This document shows, piece after piece, positions 1 through 8,555 of a stretch of DNA of 64,000 nucleotides. Origin of the DNA: Dactylosporangium sp. AC04546 (GTDB lineage Bacteria; Actinomycetota; Actinomycetes; Mycobacteriales; Micromonosporaceae); contig NZ_JAHYSG010000017.1 in assembly GCF_022095675.1 (NCBI RefSeq), positions 62,001 to 126,000 on the forward strand. Direction: 5' to 3'. Below the pieces are notes generated by a model that had not been told where the DNA came from, did not search any database, and saw only the letters and a list, made by a program, of their open reading frames with translations. The position numbers were made by a program, and so were the translations under genes. The number at the start of each line of letters is the position of its first letter. Position 1 is the stretch's first letter.

Positions 1-876
1 GCTCTGGCCCTGGATCTCGGTGTCCTCGACGAGGAGGCTCGCGTCGGGGACGACATCGTCGAACACCCGGATGATCATGCCGCCCTTGTTCTTGCAGGTG
101 ATCTTCGAGCGCTTGATCGTGACGTTCTTCGCCCTGATGTCCAGGCAGTCGGTGAGGATCTTGCCGTCGATGACCGTGTTGGGCAGGGTGATGGCGTAGG
201 GGCCGGTGTACGGGGTGAGCTCCGTCCCCGCCGGCACGCCCGTGTTCTCCGGGCCCGGCCAGGGCTTCCCCGACGATGACGCCCGCACCGGGCCGGGGGT
301 CAGGCCCGCGCCCGCGGTCGGGTGCGCCTTGCCCGGCTCCTCGAAGTTGTACCGCGCCTTGTAGGGCTGGTCGTCGACCGACGAGTCCGTGACGAGCGCC
401 GGCGCGGCCGCGTAGTGCGTGAAGCCCTTCGTGCAGCCGTGGACCTTGACCTTGGTGGCGGTGTAGTTGCCGTTGCCCACGCCGGTCATCTCGGCGCGAC
501 CGCAGAACACCTCGGTGTTCTCGATGACCGTGCCCTTGACGCCGGGGAAGACCCTGATCCCGAACGCGCCGGAGTTCCGGACGGTCGTGTTGGTCACCCT
601 GACGTTGTTCGCCTTGATGTACAGCGCGGTCGTCAGCTTCTGACCGTCGACCGTGGCGCCGTCGGTGCTGATGACCGTGGCCTGCTCGCCGCCGCCGATG
701 TCGCGGTCGCTGTCGCTGTCGTCGCCGGTCAGGTTGAGCACGACGACGATCGCGCCGCCGATGATCGCTAGTCCCCCCGCGATGGCCGTCGGCAGCAGCC
801 AGCGGCGTCGCTTGTTGGTGGATTGCCCTGAGGCATGGCGTCCGGGTCTCCGCCGTTCGACCTGCTCAGTGCTCAC
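1..876 (-). CDS. Membrane-anchored right-handed beta-helix protein (C-terminus beyond window)
   Basis: The frame is open from a GTG at 876 to the window edge (292 codons seen, no stop). The start is preceded by GGAGG four bases upstream. A basic N-terminus (residues 1-26, several Arg/Lys) is followed by one hydrophobic segment (about 27-48) and an Asp/Ser-rich linker, so the rest should lie outside the membrane. From about residue 65 there are short repeating strands of the type 'NNVRVTNTTVRN' and 'AKNVTIKRSKITCKN', the turn pattern of parallel beta-helix (pectate-lyase-like) proteins. No catalytic residues can be assigned because the C-terminus is missing. Polysaccharide binding or lyase activity is possible but unproven. 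It is followed by a 107-bp spacer and then the coiled-coil gene upstream on the same strand. Confidence 0.7.
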   Translation of the reverse strand, partial: MSTEQVERRRPGRHASGQSTNKRRRWLLPTAIAGGLAIIGGAIVVVLNLTGDDSDSDRDIGGGEQATVISTDGATVDGQKLTTALYIKANNVRVTNTTVRNSGAFGIRVFPGVKGTVIENTEVFCGRAEMTGVGNGNYTATKVKVHGCTKGFTHYAAAPALVTDSSVDDQPYKARYNFEEPGKAHPTAGAGLTPGPVRASSSGKPWPGPENTGVPAGTELTPYTGPYAITLPNTVIDGKILTDCLDIRAKNVTIKRSKITCKNKGGMIIRVFDDVVPDASLLVEDTEIQGQS

Positions 877-967
877 GCCGCCTCCGCTTCGCTCCAGCGG
901 CGCTCACTGCGCTGAGCTTCCGGTGAGCGGCCTCTCCGCTGCGCTCCGAACCGCTCACGCCGCCTCC
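871..967. repeat. Short GC-rich intergenic repeats with CTCCGCTTCGCTCC motif
   Basis: GCTCACGCCGCCTCC occurs at 871-885 and again at 953-967, the first copy covering the start and ribosome-binding site of the beta-helix gene. Between them lie CTCCGCTTCGCTCC and the variant CTCCGCTGCGCTCC. The same CTCCGCTTCGCTCC core appears near 36630 in another intergenic gap, so this is a dispersed short repeat. Function unknown. Confidence 0.55.
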
Positions 968-983
968 CCCCTAGGCCCGGGCC

Positions 984-2726
984 TCAGCGCGGGCTGCTGT
1001 TCGCCTCCACGGTCACCTTGCCGTTCGACGTGGTCGCCGCGGCGGGCTCGTCGAGCTTTTTCACCTTTTCTTCCGCCTCGCGGAGGCGCTCCTCGGCGGC
1101 GGTCGCCTTCGCCGCCAGGGCCTCGGCGCTGGCCGCCTGCTGCTGGAGCTCGGCCAGGCGCATCTCGGCCGCGGTCACCTGGCTGGTGAGCTCGGTCTCC
1201 TGCTCGCGCAGCTCGGTGAGCTGGGCGGTGAGCGCGGACTCCGACTCGCGCAGCTCCGCGGCGCGGGCCTCGGCGGCCTCCAGCTCGGCGATGCGGGCCT
1301 CGGCCGCGGCCGCCTTGTCCAGCAGCTCCCGGGCGGCGGACTCCTTGGCCTCCAGGTCGGTGACCTGCTGCTTGAGCCCGGCGAGCCGGGCCTCGGTGGC
1401 GGCGGCGTCCTTGAGCTGCTCGCGGAGCGTGGCCTCCTCGGCCTTGGCCTGGGCAACGCGCGACTCGGCGTCGGCCGCCTTCGAGGTGGCCTCGGCGGCC
1501 GCGGCGACCTCGGTGCGGGCCGCGGCGGTGAGCGAGTCGGCCTCAGCCTTGGCGGTCGCTCGCAGCTCGTCGGCCTCGGTCGTGACCGCGGCGCGGGCCT
1601 CGGCAACCTCCCGCTCGGCGGCGGCGCGCAGCTCGGCGAGCTGGGCATCGTGGATCGTGCGCAGGTCGCGCAGGTCCTGCTCGACGAGCGTGCGCTGGGC
1701 GGCGGCCCGCTCGTCGGCCGCGGCGCGGGCCTGGCCGGTCTCCTGCTCGAGCTGCTGCTTGGCCTGGATCGCCTGCTGCCGGGACTGCTCGGCGCGCGCG
1801 GCGGCGGACTGCTGGGCCTGGGCGGCCAGGGCGTTGGCCGCCTCCTGGGCCTGGGCGGCGACCGCGTTCGCGGCCTCCTGGGCCTTGGCCGCGACGACCG
1901 CGGCGGAGTTCTGCGCCTGGGTGTTGAGCGCCTCGGCCTGCTGCTGGGCCTGGGCGACGACCGTGGCGGCCTGCTGCTGGGAGGCGGCGACGTGCTGGTC
2001 GGCCTGGGCCCGCACCTGCGTCGAGTGCTGCTCGGCCTCGGCACGGTGGGCCGCGGCGTGCTGCTCGGCCTGCGTGCGGACGGCGTGCGCGTGCTGCTCG
2101 GCCTGCTGGCGGGCCTGGTCGAGCTGGGCGGTGGTGGCCTGGGTGATCCGCTGGGCCTCGGCGTGCGCGGTGGCGACGATCTGCTCGGCCTCGCCGCGGG
2201 CCTGGGTGGCCCGCTCGTCGACGGCGCGGGCCTCGGCGTCGATCGCCCGGCGGCGCTCGCCGACATGCCGCTCCTCCTCGGCGCGGCGGGAGGCCAGGGC
2301 GAGCTCGAAGTCCTCGTTGGCCTTGGCGGCGCGGCCGCGGGCCTCGGCGAGGAGCCGCTCCGCCTCCCCGCGCAGGCCGGAGATCTCCTGCACGGCGGCG
2401 GCGCGGATGTCGGCGGCCTGGTCCTCGGCGAGGCCGAGGATCTGCTCGACGCGCGGCCCGAGGTGCCGGAACGAGACCTCGCCGCGGTGCCCGGCGTGGC
2501 GGCGCAGCTCGGCGAGCTCCATCTGGAGGTCCTGGACCTGGGAGGCGAGGGCCTGGACCTGACCCCAGACCTCCTCGTTCTCCAGCTTGAGGGCCTGGAT
2601 CTCGTTCTCGGTCTGGGTCCAGTACTTGTCGACCTGGTCTCTGCGATACCCGCGGATCGCCGTCTCGAAGTCGGGCTCCGAAGAGACCCCCGAACCGGTC
2701 CCGAAGAGATCGCCGCCGTCAGCCAT
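984..2726 (-). CDS. Coiled-coil protein of the DivIVA/Scy/FilP type
   Basis: 580 residues from the ATG at 2726; an in-frame start 15 codons upstream is less likely because the product would begin with a short Cys-containing leader. The N-terminal part (about residues 15-40) has the 'FETAIRGYRRDQVDKY' pattern, the short DivIVA-like head seen in actinobacterial polar coiled-coil proteins. Almost all the rest is Ala/Glu/Gln/Arg heptad-rich helix, with repetitive QAQEAANA-like stretches in the middle and 'AAEARLAELEAAEARAAEL' near the C-terminus. There is no membrane segment or enzyme motif. Scy and FilP organise tip growth and cytoskeletal filaments in Streptomyces; a comparable scaffold role is inferred. 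The next gene upstream on this strand is a paralogue. Confidence 0.75.
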   Translation of the reverse strand: MADGGDLFGTGSGVSSEPDFETAIRGYRRDQVDKYWTQTENEIQALKLENEEVWGQVQALASQVQDLQMELAELRRHAGHRGEVSFRHLGPRVEQILGLAEDQAADIRAAAVQEISGLRGEAERLLAEARGRAAKANEDFELALASRRAEEERHVGERRRAIDAEARAVDERATQARGEAEQIVATAHAEAQRITQATTAQLDQARQQAEQHAHAVRTQAEQHAAAHRAEAEQHSTQVRAQADQHVAASQQQAATVVAQAQQQAEALNTQAQNSAAVVAAKAQEAANAVAAQAQEAANALAAQAQQSAAARAEQSRQQAIQAKQQLEQETGQARAAADERAAAQRTLVEQDLRDLRTIHDAQLAELRAAAEREVAEARAAVTTEADELRATAKAEADSLTAAARTEVAAAAEATSKAADAESRVAQAKAEEATLREQLKDAAATEARLAGLKQQVTDLEAKESAARELLDKAAAAEARIAELEAAEARAAELRESESALTAQLTELREQETELTSQVTAAEMRLAELQQQAASAEALAAKATAAEERLREAEEKVKKLDEPAAATTSNGKVTVEANSSPR

Positions 2727-2849
2727 AGTCCCATCCTCACACGCAACGTCCCGCCACACGCAATTACACACTGCGCGTGACGGGACGTGCGATCGAACTC
2801 CCCGTGAATGATTCTAGGAAGCGGCACGATCGCCGCGACCCGCCGAACG

Positions 2850-4091
2850 TCAGGCGGAGACCTTGTCCCCGTCCCCGGCCTTGCCCTTCTTGGCGTCGCC
2901 GCCGCCCTGCTGCTGCCCCACCGTCGGCATGATGCCGGCGAGGCCGGAGAGCATCTGGCCGAGCTGGGAGGTGACGGCGTCCTTCTGGCGCGTGAGGTCC
3001 TCGACCTCGCGCCGCGCACGCTGCGTGGTCTCCTCCGCCTCGGCGCGGGCCTCGCTGAGCACCCGGTGCGCCTCGGCGCGAGCCTCGTTGACGGTCTTGT
3101 CGGCGAGGGCCTTCGACTTGTCGATCGTGTCGGCGGCGCTGCGCTCCGACTCGACACGGCGGGTCTCGGCGCGCTGCTCGATCTCCTTGGCGCGGTCCTC
3201 GGCGGCCCGGGCGCGGCCCTCGGCCTCGGTGACCAGCTTCTGGGTCGCGGCGACGGCGGAGGCGTGGCGGGCGGACTCGTCGCGCTCGGCCTTCTCCTGC
3301 CGCTCGGCGATCTCCAGCGCGAGGGACTGGAGGTCCTTGTCGCGCTTGTCGCGGGCGTCGGTCAGCAGCTTGGTCGCCTCGGCGCGCTTCTCCTCCGCCT
3401 CGCGGGCGGCCTTGGCGCGCAGCTGGGTGATCTCCCGCTCGGCGGTGGCCCGCAGCGTCGCGACCTCGCGCTCGACGGTCGCCTTGAGCTCGGCGACCTC
3501 GTGGGCGGTGGCGGTGCGCAGCTGCTTGGTCTCGCGCTCGGCGTCGGCCCGCAGCGTGTCGGCCTCGCGCCGGGCCTGCACCCGAACCTCGGCGGCCTCC
3601 CGCTCGGCGGCGGTGCGGAGGTTGCCGGCCTCGCGCTCGGCGGTCGCCTTCATGGCGGCGGACTCGGCCCGCGCCTTGTCGGTGATCTCGCGAGCCTCGA
3701 GGCGCGCAGCGGAGATGATGCCCTCGGACTCCCGCTTGGCCTCGCCCCGGTGGTCGTTGGCCTGCTCCTCGGCCAGGCGCAGGATCTGCTCGACCCGCGT
3801 GCCCAGGCCCGACAGCGTCGGCCGGTTGTTCTCTTCCAACTGTTTGTTGGTGTCGCTGAGCTTCTGCTCCATCGTGCCGAGGCGCTGCTCGGCCTGACGG
3901 ACGCGACGCTGGGCCTCGGCGAGTCGGCCCTCGGCCTCTTCGCGGGCCTGGCTGGCCTGCTGGAGCTGCGCGTTGATGCGCTGCAGCTTGGCGTCGACCT
4001 GCTGGCGGTCGTAACCGCGCAGGACCACGCTCAGCTCTTCGTGATCCGAGCCGTTTTGGAAGAAGTCGACCGAGGACTGAGGCTGGGGCAT
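2850..4091 (-). CDS. Coiled-coil protein, paralogue of the neighbouring DivIVA/Scy-like gene
   Basis: 413 residues from the ATG at 4091 (Met-Pro-Gln-Pro). The head 'VVLRGYDRQQVDAKLQRIN' (about residues 21-39) again matches the DivIVA-like N-terminal motif, and both neighbours share a following 'RVEQIL.LAE.QA' stretch, which shows common descent. The remainder is a long coiled coil rich in AER/AE-REA heptads, ending in a short Gly/Gln/Lys tail. It lies 123 bp upstream of the 984-2726 gene in the same direction and probably forms a transcription unit with it. It likely acts in polar growth or cell-shape scaffolding; this is inferred from family resemblance only. Confidence 0.75.
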   Translation of the reverse strand: MPQPQSSVDFFQNGSDHEELSVVLRGYDRQQVDAKLQRINAQLQQASQAREEAEGRLAEAQRRVRQAEQRLGTMEQKLSDTNKQLEENNRPTLSGLGTRVEQILRLAEEQANDHRGEAKRESEGIISAARLEAREITDKARAESAAMKATAEREAGNLRTAAEREAAEVRVQARREADTLRADAERETKQLRTATAHEVAELKATVEREVATLRATAEREITQLRAKAAREAEEKRAEATKLLTDARDKRDKDLQSLALEIAERQEKAERDESARHASAVAATQKLVTEAEGRARAAEDRAKEIEQRAETRRVESERSAADTIDKSKALADKTVNEARAEAHRVLSEARAEAEETTQRARREVEDLTRQKDAVTSQLGQMLSGLAGIMPTVGQQQGGGDAKKGKAGDGDKVSA

Positions 4092-4181
4092 TGGCACATA
4101 CTTGCAGACCACCCGGGGGACTTCGCAAGGGTGCAAGGGGTAACTTCCTCAGGCCCGGCATGGTCAACTTCACCGACCCAG

Positions 4182-4218
4182 GACACGCCACGTTTTTGTC
4201 CCGCTTTGCGGGCGTGTC
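4182..4218. promoter_or_regulatory. Inverted repeat in the leader of the coiled-coil gene
   Basis: GACACGCC (4182-4189) pairs with GGCGTGTC (4211-4218) around an inner CCCGC/GCGGG hairpin. It lies about 90 bases upstream of the start at 4091, so it may be a leader hairpin or an operator. Nothing else in 4092-4312 is recognisable apart from the terminator below. Confidence 0.35.
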
Positions 4219-4266
4219 GCCTGTACGTTCGGGCACCGTCTGACCGCCGATGGGCTGGCATGGAAA

Positions 4267-4308
4267 CCGCTGCGGGGAGGCCACCTCATCGTGGCCGCCC
4301 CGCAGCGG
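4267..4308 (-). terminator. Strong hairpin downstream of ccr
   Basis: CCGCTGCGGGGAGGCCAC pairs with GTGGCCGCCCCGCAGCGG across a 6-base loop: 18 pairs with one A/G mismatch. It starts 5 bases past the ccr stop codon. There is no clear T-run, which is common for actinobacterial terminators. Confidence 0.6.
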
Positions 4309-4312
4309 GGCA

Positions 4313-5662
4313 CTAGCGGTCGCGGAACCGGTTGATCGCCTGCTCATGCCGGGCGCGGAACTCCGGGTCGCGCACGCCCAGGCCCGCGGACGGGGCGAGG
4401 CAGAGCACGCCGACCTTGCCCTGGTGCAGGTTGCGGTGGACGTCGTACGCGGCCTGCCCGGTCTGCGCGAGCGGATACGTGCGGGACAACGTCGGATGAA
4501 TTCGGCCGCGCTCGATGAGCCGGTTGGCCTCCCACGCCTCGCGGTAGTTGGCGAAGTGACTTCCGACAATGCGTTTGAGGTTCATCCACAGATATCTGTT
4601 GTCGTACTGGTGCATGAAGCCGGACGTCGACGCACAGGTGACGATCGTGCCGCCGCGGCGAGCCACGTAGACGCTCACGCCGAACGTCTCGCGGCCCGGG
4701 TGCTCGAAGACGATGTCGGGGTCGTCGCCCCCGGTCAGCTCCCGGATCTCCGCGCCGAAGCGGCGCCACTCGGCGACGTCCTGGGTGTCCTCGTCCTTCC
4801 AGAACCTGTACCCCGAGCGGTCGATCACCAGCTCCGCGCCCATGCTGCGGCAGATGGCCGCCTTCTCCGGGCTGGACACCACGCACACCGGAGTCGCGCC
4901 GCCGTTGAGGGCGAACTGCGTCGCGTAGGAGCCCAGCCCGCCCGACGCGCCCCAGACGAGCACGGTGTCGCCCTGCTTCATCTGCGCGCCGTGGTGGGAG
5001 ACGAGCTGCCGGTACGCCGTGGAGTTCACCAGCCCGGGGCAGGCCGCCTCCTCCCAGGAGAGGTGAGCGGGCTTCGGCATGAGCTGGTTGGCCTTGACGA
5101 GGGCGAGCTCGGCCAGGCCGCCGAAGTTCGTCTCGAAGCCCCAGATGCGCTGCTGCGGGTCGAGCATCGTGTCGTCGTGGCCGGCCGCGTCCTCCAGCTC
5201 GACGCTCAGGCAGTGCGCGACGACCTCGTCGCCCGGCTTCCACTTGCTCACGCCGGGGCCGACCTTCAGCACGACGCCGGCCGCGTCCGAGCCGACCACG
5301 TGGTACGGCAGGTCATGACGCTTGCTGAGGTCGTTGAGCCGCCCGTACCGCTGGAGGAACCCGAACGTCGACACCGGCTCGAAGATCGAGGTCCAGACGG
5401 TGTTGTAGTTGACCGCGCTGCCCATCACCGCGATGAGCGCCTCGCCCGGCCCGACGGACGGGGTGGGCACCTCCTGCACGTGCAGGGACTTGCGTGGGTC
5501 CTTGTCGCGGGTGGTGAGGCCGTCGAACATGCCGGTCTCGTCGGCCCGCACCACCACGCCCCGGTAGCTGTCGGGCACTGGCAGGCCGGCCACGGCCCGG
5601 AGCTCGGCCGCGGGGTCGGCCGCCCCTTCCGCCTGCATGATCGCGTCGAGGATGTGCTGCAC
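4313..5662 (-). CDS. ccr: Crotonyl-CoA carboxylase/reductase
   Basis: 449 residues, start GTG at 5662 with AAGGAG eight bases upstream. The enzyme uses NADPH and CO2 to convert crotonyl-CoA to (2S)-ethylmalonyl-CoA, the key step of the ethylmalonyl-CoA pathway and a source of polyketide extender units. It is a medium-chain dehydrogenase/reductase: GroES-like N-terminal half and a nucleotide-binding fold with 'WGASGGLGSYATQ' (about 237-249). CO2-binding residues known from Kitasatospora Ccr (Asn81, Phe170, Glu171, His365) appear to correspond to N87 in 'VNYNTVW', F176-E177 in 'WGFETNFGG' and H369 in 'VGSHFAN'. It lies downstream of the epimerase gene on the same strand but with a 149-bp gap, so it may have its own promoter. 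Confidence 0.95.
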   Translation of the reverse strand: MQHILDAIMQAEGAADPAAELRAVAGLPVPDSYRGVVVRADETGMFDGLTTRDKDPRKSLHVQEVPTPSVGPGEALIAVMGSAVNYNTVWTSIFEPVSTFGFLQRYGRLNDLSKRHDLPYHVVGSDAAGVVLKVGPGVSKWKPGDEVVAHCLSVELEDAAGHDDTMLDPQQRIWGFETNFGGLAELALVKANQLMPKPAHLSWEEAACPGLVNSTAYRQLVSHHGAQMKQGDTVLVWGASGGLGSYATQFALNGGATPVCVVSSPEKAAICRSMGAELVIDRSGYRFWKDEDTQDVAEWRRFGAEIRELTGGDDPDIVFEHPGRETFGVSVYVARRGGTIVTCASTSGFMHQYDNRYLWMNLKRIVGSHFANYREAWEANRLIERGRIHPTLSRTYPLAQTGQAAYDVHRNLHQGKVGVLCLAPSAGLGVRDPEFRARHEQAINRFRDR

Positions 5663-5763
5663 CGCTACGGCTCCTTACGTCCACGATTTCCACTGGGAGC
5701 GTCGCCGCAAGAAGAGGGGACGACTATGGGGACCGGCGACACATTCACGTGCGCCAACGCGGA

Positions 5764-5775
5764 CGTTACTGAACG
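5764..5775. promoter_or_regulatory. GTTCAG-type motif upstream of ccr
   Basis: CGTTACTGAACG at 5764-5775 is a near-palindrome (GTT-N4-AAC) about 100 bases upstream of the ccr start. The GTTCAG/CTGAAC core recurs upstream of mce/thiolase and icmA, so it may be a shared operator. The rest of the 149-bp gap shows nothing recognisable. Confidence 0.35.
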
Positions 5776-5811
5776 GTAGCTTGATCGGGAACCGGCTTGT
5801 GAAAAGTTGCA

Positions 5812-6273
5812 CTAGCTCGGTCGATGGGGCTCCACCAGCTCGACCAGCACGCCGCCCGCGTCCTTCGGGTGCACGAAGTTGATCCGCGAGTCGGCGGTAC
5901 CGCGCCGCGGCGCGTCGTAGAGCAGCCGCACACCGCGGGCGCGCAGCTCGGCACAGGCCGCGTCGACGTCCTCCACCGTGTAGGCGAGCTGCTGCATGCC
6001 GGGGCCGCTGCGGTCGAGGAACTTGGCGATCGTGGACGCCGGCGAGAGCGGCGCGAGCAACTGCAGGCAGCCGCCCTCAGGCGTCGGCCCGACCGACAGC
6101 ATCGCCTCACGCACCCCCTGCTCCTCGTTGACCTCTTCGTGCACACAGCGCATGCCGAACACCCGGCCGTAGAACTCGATCGCCGCGTCGAGGTCGGCCA
6201 CCGCGATGCCGACGTGGTCGATCCTCAGGATGCCGATGGGTGATATATCCAACTTCTGAGTGGCGGTCTCCAT
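5812..6273 (-). CDS. mce: Methylmalonyl-CoA/ethylmalonyl-CoA epimerase
   Basis: 153 residues from the ATG at 6273. Vicinal oxygen chelate family: two beta-alpha-beta-beta-beta halves. Visible metal-site features are '[11 protein letters not shown]' (first His, about residue 19), '[14 protein letters not shown]' in the second half, and the C-terminal 'VLVELVEPH' Glu. It interconverts the 2R and 2S forms of methylmalonyl-CoA, and in ccr organisms also ethylmalonyl-CoA. It is divergent from the thiolase gene and upstream of ccr. Length fits the family (about 140-160). Confidence 0.9.
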   Translation of the reverse strand: METATQKLDISPIGILRIDHVGIAVADLDAAIEFYGRVFGMRCVHEEVNEEQGVREAMLSVGPTPEGGCLQLLAPLSPASTIAKFLDRSGPGMQQLAYTVEDVDAACAELRARGVRLLYDAPRRGTADSRINFVHPKDAGGVLVELVEPHRPS

Positions 6274-6282
6274 AGCGATAGT

Positions 6283-6303
6283 CTGAACCGAACAATCGTT
6301 CAG
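6283..6303. promoter_or_regulatory. Inverted repeat between mce and thiolase genes
   Basis: CTGAAC (6283-6288) and GTTCAG (6298-6303) form an inverted repeat with a 9-base spacer; inside it GAACAATCGTTC (6290-6301) is a tighter GAAC-N4-GTTC dyad. The shape resembles TetR-family operators of acyl-CoA genes, and it could control both divergent genes. Confidence 0.45.
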
Positions 6304-6345
6304 GTCGCGACGACGCGATGTGAACCTTCTCTCGGAGGCCTCCCG

Positions 6346-7533
6346 ATGACTCAGTCGGTGATCGTCAACGGCGCCCGCACGCCGATGGGGCGCCTGCTCG
6401 GCGCGCTCAAGGACTTCCCGGCGACCAAGCTGGGCGAGATCGCGATCAAGGCGGCGCTCGAGCGCTCCGGCGTCGCGCCCGAGCAGGTGCAGTACGTGAT
6501 CATGGGCCAGGTGCTGCAGGCCGGCGCCGGCCAGATGCCGGCCCGCCAGGCGGCGGTCGGTGCGGGCATCCCGATGAGCGTGCCCGCGCTCACCATCAAC
6601 AAGGTCTGCCTGTCCGGCCTCGACGCCATCGCGCTCGCCGACCAGCTCATCCGGGCGGGTGAGTTCGAGATCGTGGTCGCCGGCGGCATGGAGTCGATGA
6701 CCAACGCGCCGCACCTGATGCTCGGGCAGCGCCAGGGGTACAAGTACGGCGACGTCGTGATCAAGGACCACATGGCCCTCGACGGCCTCACCGACGCGTA
6801 CGACCAGGTCTCGATGGGCGAGTCGACCGAGCGGCACGTGGCCCGCCTCGGCATCAGCCGCGAGGTGCAGGACGCATTCGGCGCCGCGAGCCACCAGCGG
6901 GCCGCCGCCGCGCAGAAGAACGGCCACTTCGCCGAGGAGATCGTCCCGGTCGAGATCCCGCAGCGGAAGGGCGACCCGCTGCTGGTCACCGACGACGAGC
7001 AGATCCGCCCCGAGACGACCGCCGAGTCGCTGGCCAAGCTGCGCCCGGCGTTCACCAAGGACGGCACGATCACCGCGGCCACCTCCTCGCCGATCTCCGA
7101 CGGCGCCTGCGCCGTGGTCGTGATGAGCCGCGCCAAGGCCGAGGAGCTGGGCCTGACCTGGCTCGCCGAGATCGGCGCCCACGGCAACGTGGCCGGCCCG
7201 GACAACTCGCTCACCAGCCAGCCGTCCAACGCGATCAAGCACGCCCTGGGCAAGGCCGGGCTGAGCACCACCGACCTCGACCTGGTCGAGATCAACGAGG
7301 CGTTCGCCGCGGTCGGCGTGCAGTCGACCGCCGACCTGGGCGTCGACCCGGCCATCGTCAACGTCAACGGCGGCGCGATCGCGCTCGGCCACCCGATCGG
7401 CATGAGCGGCGCCCGCCTGGCCCTCACCCTTGCCCTGGAGCTGCGCCGCCGCGGCGGCGGGCTCGGCGCGGCCGCGCTGTGCGGCGGCGGCGGCCAGGGC
7501 GACGCGCTCCTGCTCCGCGTCCCCAAGCAGTGA
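6346..7533 (+). CDS. Acetyl-CoA acetyltransferase (thiolase)
   Basis: 395 residues, ATG at 6346 with a GGAGG ribosome-binding site. Thiolase family: the nucleophile Cys88 lies in 'NKVCLSGL', the catalytic His349 in '[16 protein letters not shown]' and the acid/base Cys379 in '[12 protein letters not shown]'. It condenses two acetyl-CoA to acetoacetyl-CoA or runs in reverse, and would feed acetoacetyl-CoA toward crotonyl-CoA for Ccr. Full length. The stop codon overlaps the meaB start, so the two are translationally coupled. Confidence 0.93.
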   Translation: MTQSVIVNGARTPMGRLLGALKDFPATKLGEIAIKAALERSGVAPEQVQYVIMGQVLQAGAGQMPARQAAVGAGIPMSVPALTINKVCLSGLDAIALADQLIRAGEFEIVVAGGMESMTNAPHLMLGQRQGYKYGDVVIKDHMALDGLTDAYDQVSMGESTERHVARLGISREVQDAFGAASHQRAAAAQKNGHFAEEIVPVEIPQRKGDPLLVTDDEQIRPETTAESLAKLRPAFTKDGTITAATSSPISDGACAVVVMSRAKAEELGLTWLAEIGAHGNVAGPDNSLTSQPSNAIKHALGKAGLSTTDLDLVEINEAFAAVGVQSTADLGVDPAIVNVNGGAIALGHPIGMSGARLALTLALELRRRGGGLGAAALCGGGGQGDALLLRVPKQ

Positions 7534-8498
7534 CGGTTCGCCGCTCCCGCGACGTCCCCGCGCTGGTCGAAGCGGCCCGCGCGGGTGACCCGCGGGCCGT
7601 GGCGCGCCTGATCACCCTGGTCGAAGACGGCGACGAGGTGCTGCCGCAGCTGGCGGCGGCCCTCGCGCCGCGCACCGGCACCGCACAGGTCATCGGGCTC
7701 ACCGGCTCGCCCGGTGTGGGCAAGTCCACAACGACGAACGAGCTGGTCAGGGCTTTCCGCAAGGCCGGGCGGCGGGTCGGCGTCCTCGCCGTCGACCCGT
7801 CCAGCCCGTTCACCGGCGGGGCGATCCTCGGCGACCGGGTCCGGATGCAGGATCACGCCACCGACCCCGGCGTGTACATCCGCTCCATGTCCAGCCGCGG
7901 CCACCTCGGCGGGCTCTCCGCCGCCACCCCGCAGGCCGCGCGGGTGCTGGAGGGCGCCGGCTGCGACCCGGTCGTGGTCGAGACCGTGGGCGTCGGGCAG
8001 GCCGAGGTCGAGATCGCCGGGCTGGCCGACACCACGCTGGTGCTGCTCGCGCCGGGCATGGGCGACGCCATCCAGGCCGCCAAGGCGGGCGTGCTGGAGA
8101 TCGCCGACATCTTCGTGGTCAACAAGGCCGACCGTGACGGCGCCGACGCCACGTACCGCGACATCCAGGGCATGGTCGGCCTCGGTGAACGGGCACCCGG
8201 CCAGTGGCGGCCCCGCGTCGTGCGCTGTGTCGCCGCCCGCGCCGAGGGCATCGACGACGTGGTCACCGCGATCGACGAGCACCGCGAGTGGCTGGAGCGC
8301 TCCGGTGAGCTGCGCCGCCGCCGGGAGCAGCGGGCCGCCGCCGAGGTCGAGGCGATCGCCCTCGGCGCGCTGCGGGCCCGCATGAAGGACCTCCGCAGCG
8401 GCACCGAGCTCGCCGCGCTGGCCGCCCAGGTGGCGCAGGGCCGGCTGGACCCCTACGCGGCGGCGGCCGCCCTGCTGGCGCAACTCGACCTCGCCTGA
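7530..8498 (+). CDS. meaB: MeaB-type GTPase chaperone of B12-dependent acyl-CoA mutase
   Basis: 322 residues from the GTG at 7530, which overlaps the thiolase stop (GTGA). An in-frame start further upstream would lie inside the thiolase gene and add an Arg/Pro-rich leader foreign to the family. G3E GTPase features: P-loop '[12 protein letters not shown]' (about 56-67), '[19 protein letters not shown]', '[16 protein letters not shown]' and the 'NKAD' base-recognition motif. MeaB/ArgK proteins load and protect adenosylcobalamin in methylmalonyl-CoA, ethylmalonyl-CoA or isobutyryl-CoA mutase. The likely client here is the icmA product encoded 5.7 kb downstream. Confidence 0.92.
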   Translation: MTVRRSRDVPALVEAARAGDPRAVARLITLVEDGDEVLPQLAAALAPRTGTAQVIGLTGSPGVGKSTTTNELVRAFRKAGRRVGVLAVDPSSPFTGGAILGDRVRMQDHATDPGVYIRSMSSRGHLGGLSAATPQAARVLEGAGCDPVVVETVGVGQAEVEIAGLADTTLVLLAPGMGDAIQAAKAGVLEIADIFVVNKADRDGADATYRDIQGMVGLGERAPGQWRPRVVRCVAARAEGIDDVVTAIDEHREWLERSGELRRRREQRAAAEVEAIALGALRARMKDLRSGTELAALAAQVAQGRLDPYAAAAALLAQLDLA

Positions 8499-8555
8499 TC
8501 CGGCTGGCTAAGGTCTGCGGGTCAACCTTCAGCTAGACCAGCACAGGGGGCTCAC

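Noticed and set aside
6351..8483. 710-residue minus-strand open frame over thiolase and meaB
   Set aside because: The plus-strand products have all catalytic motifs; this frame has none.
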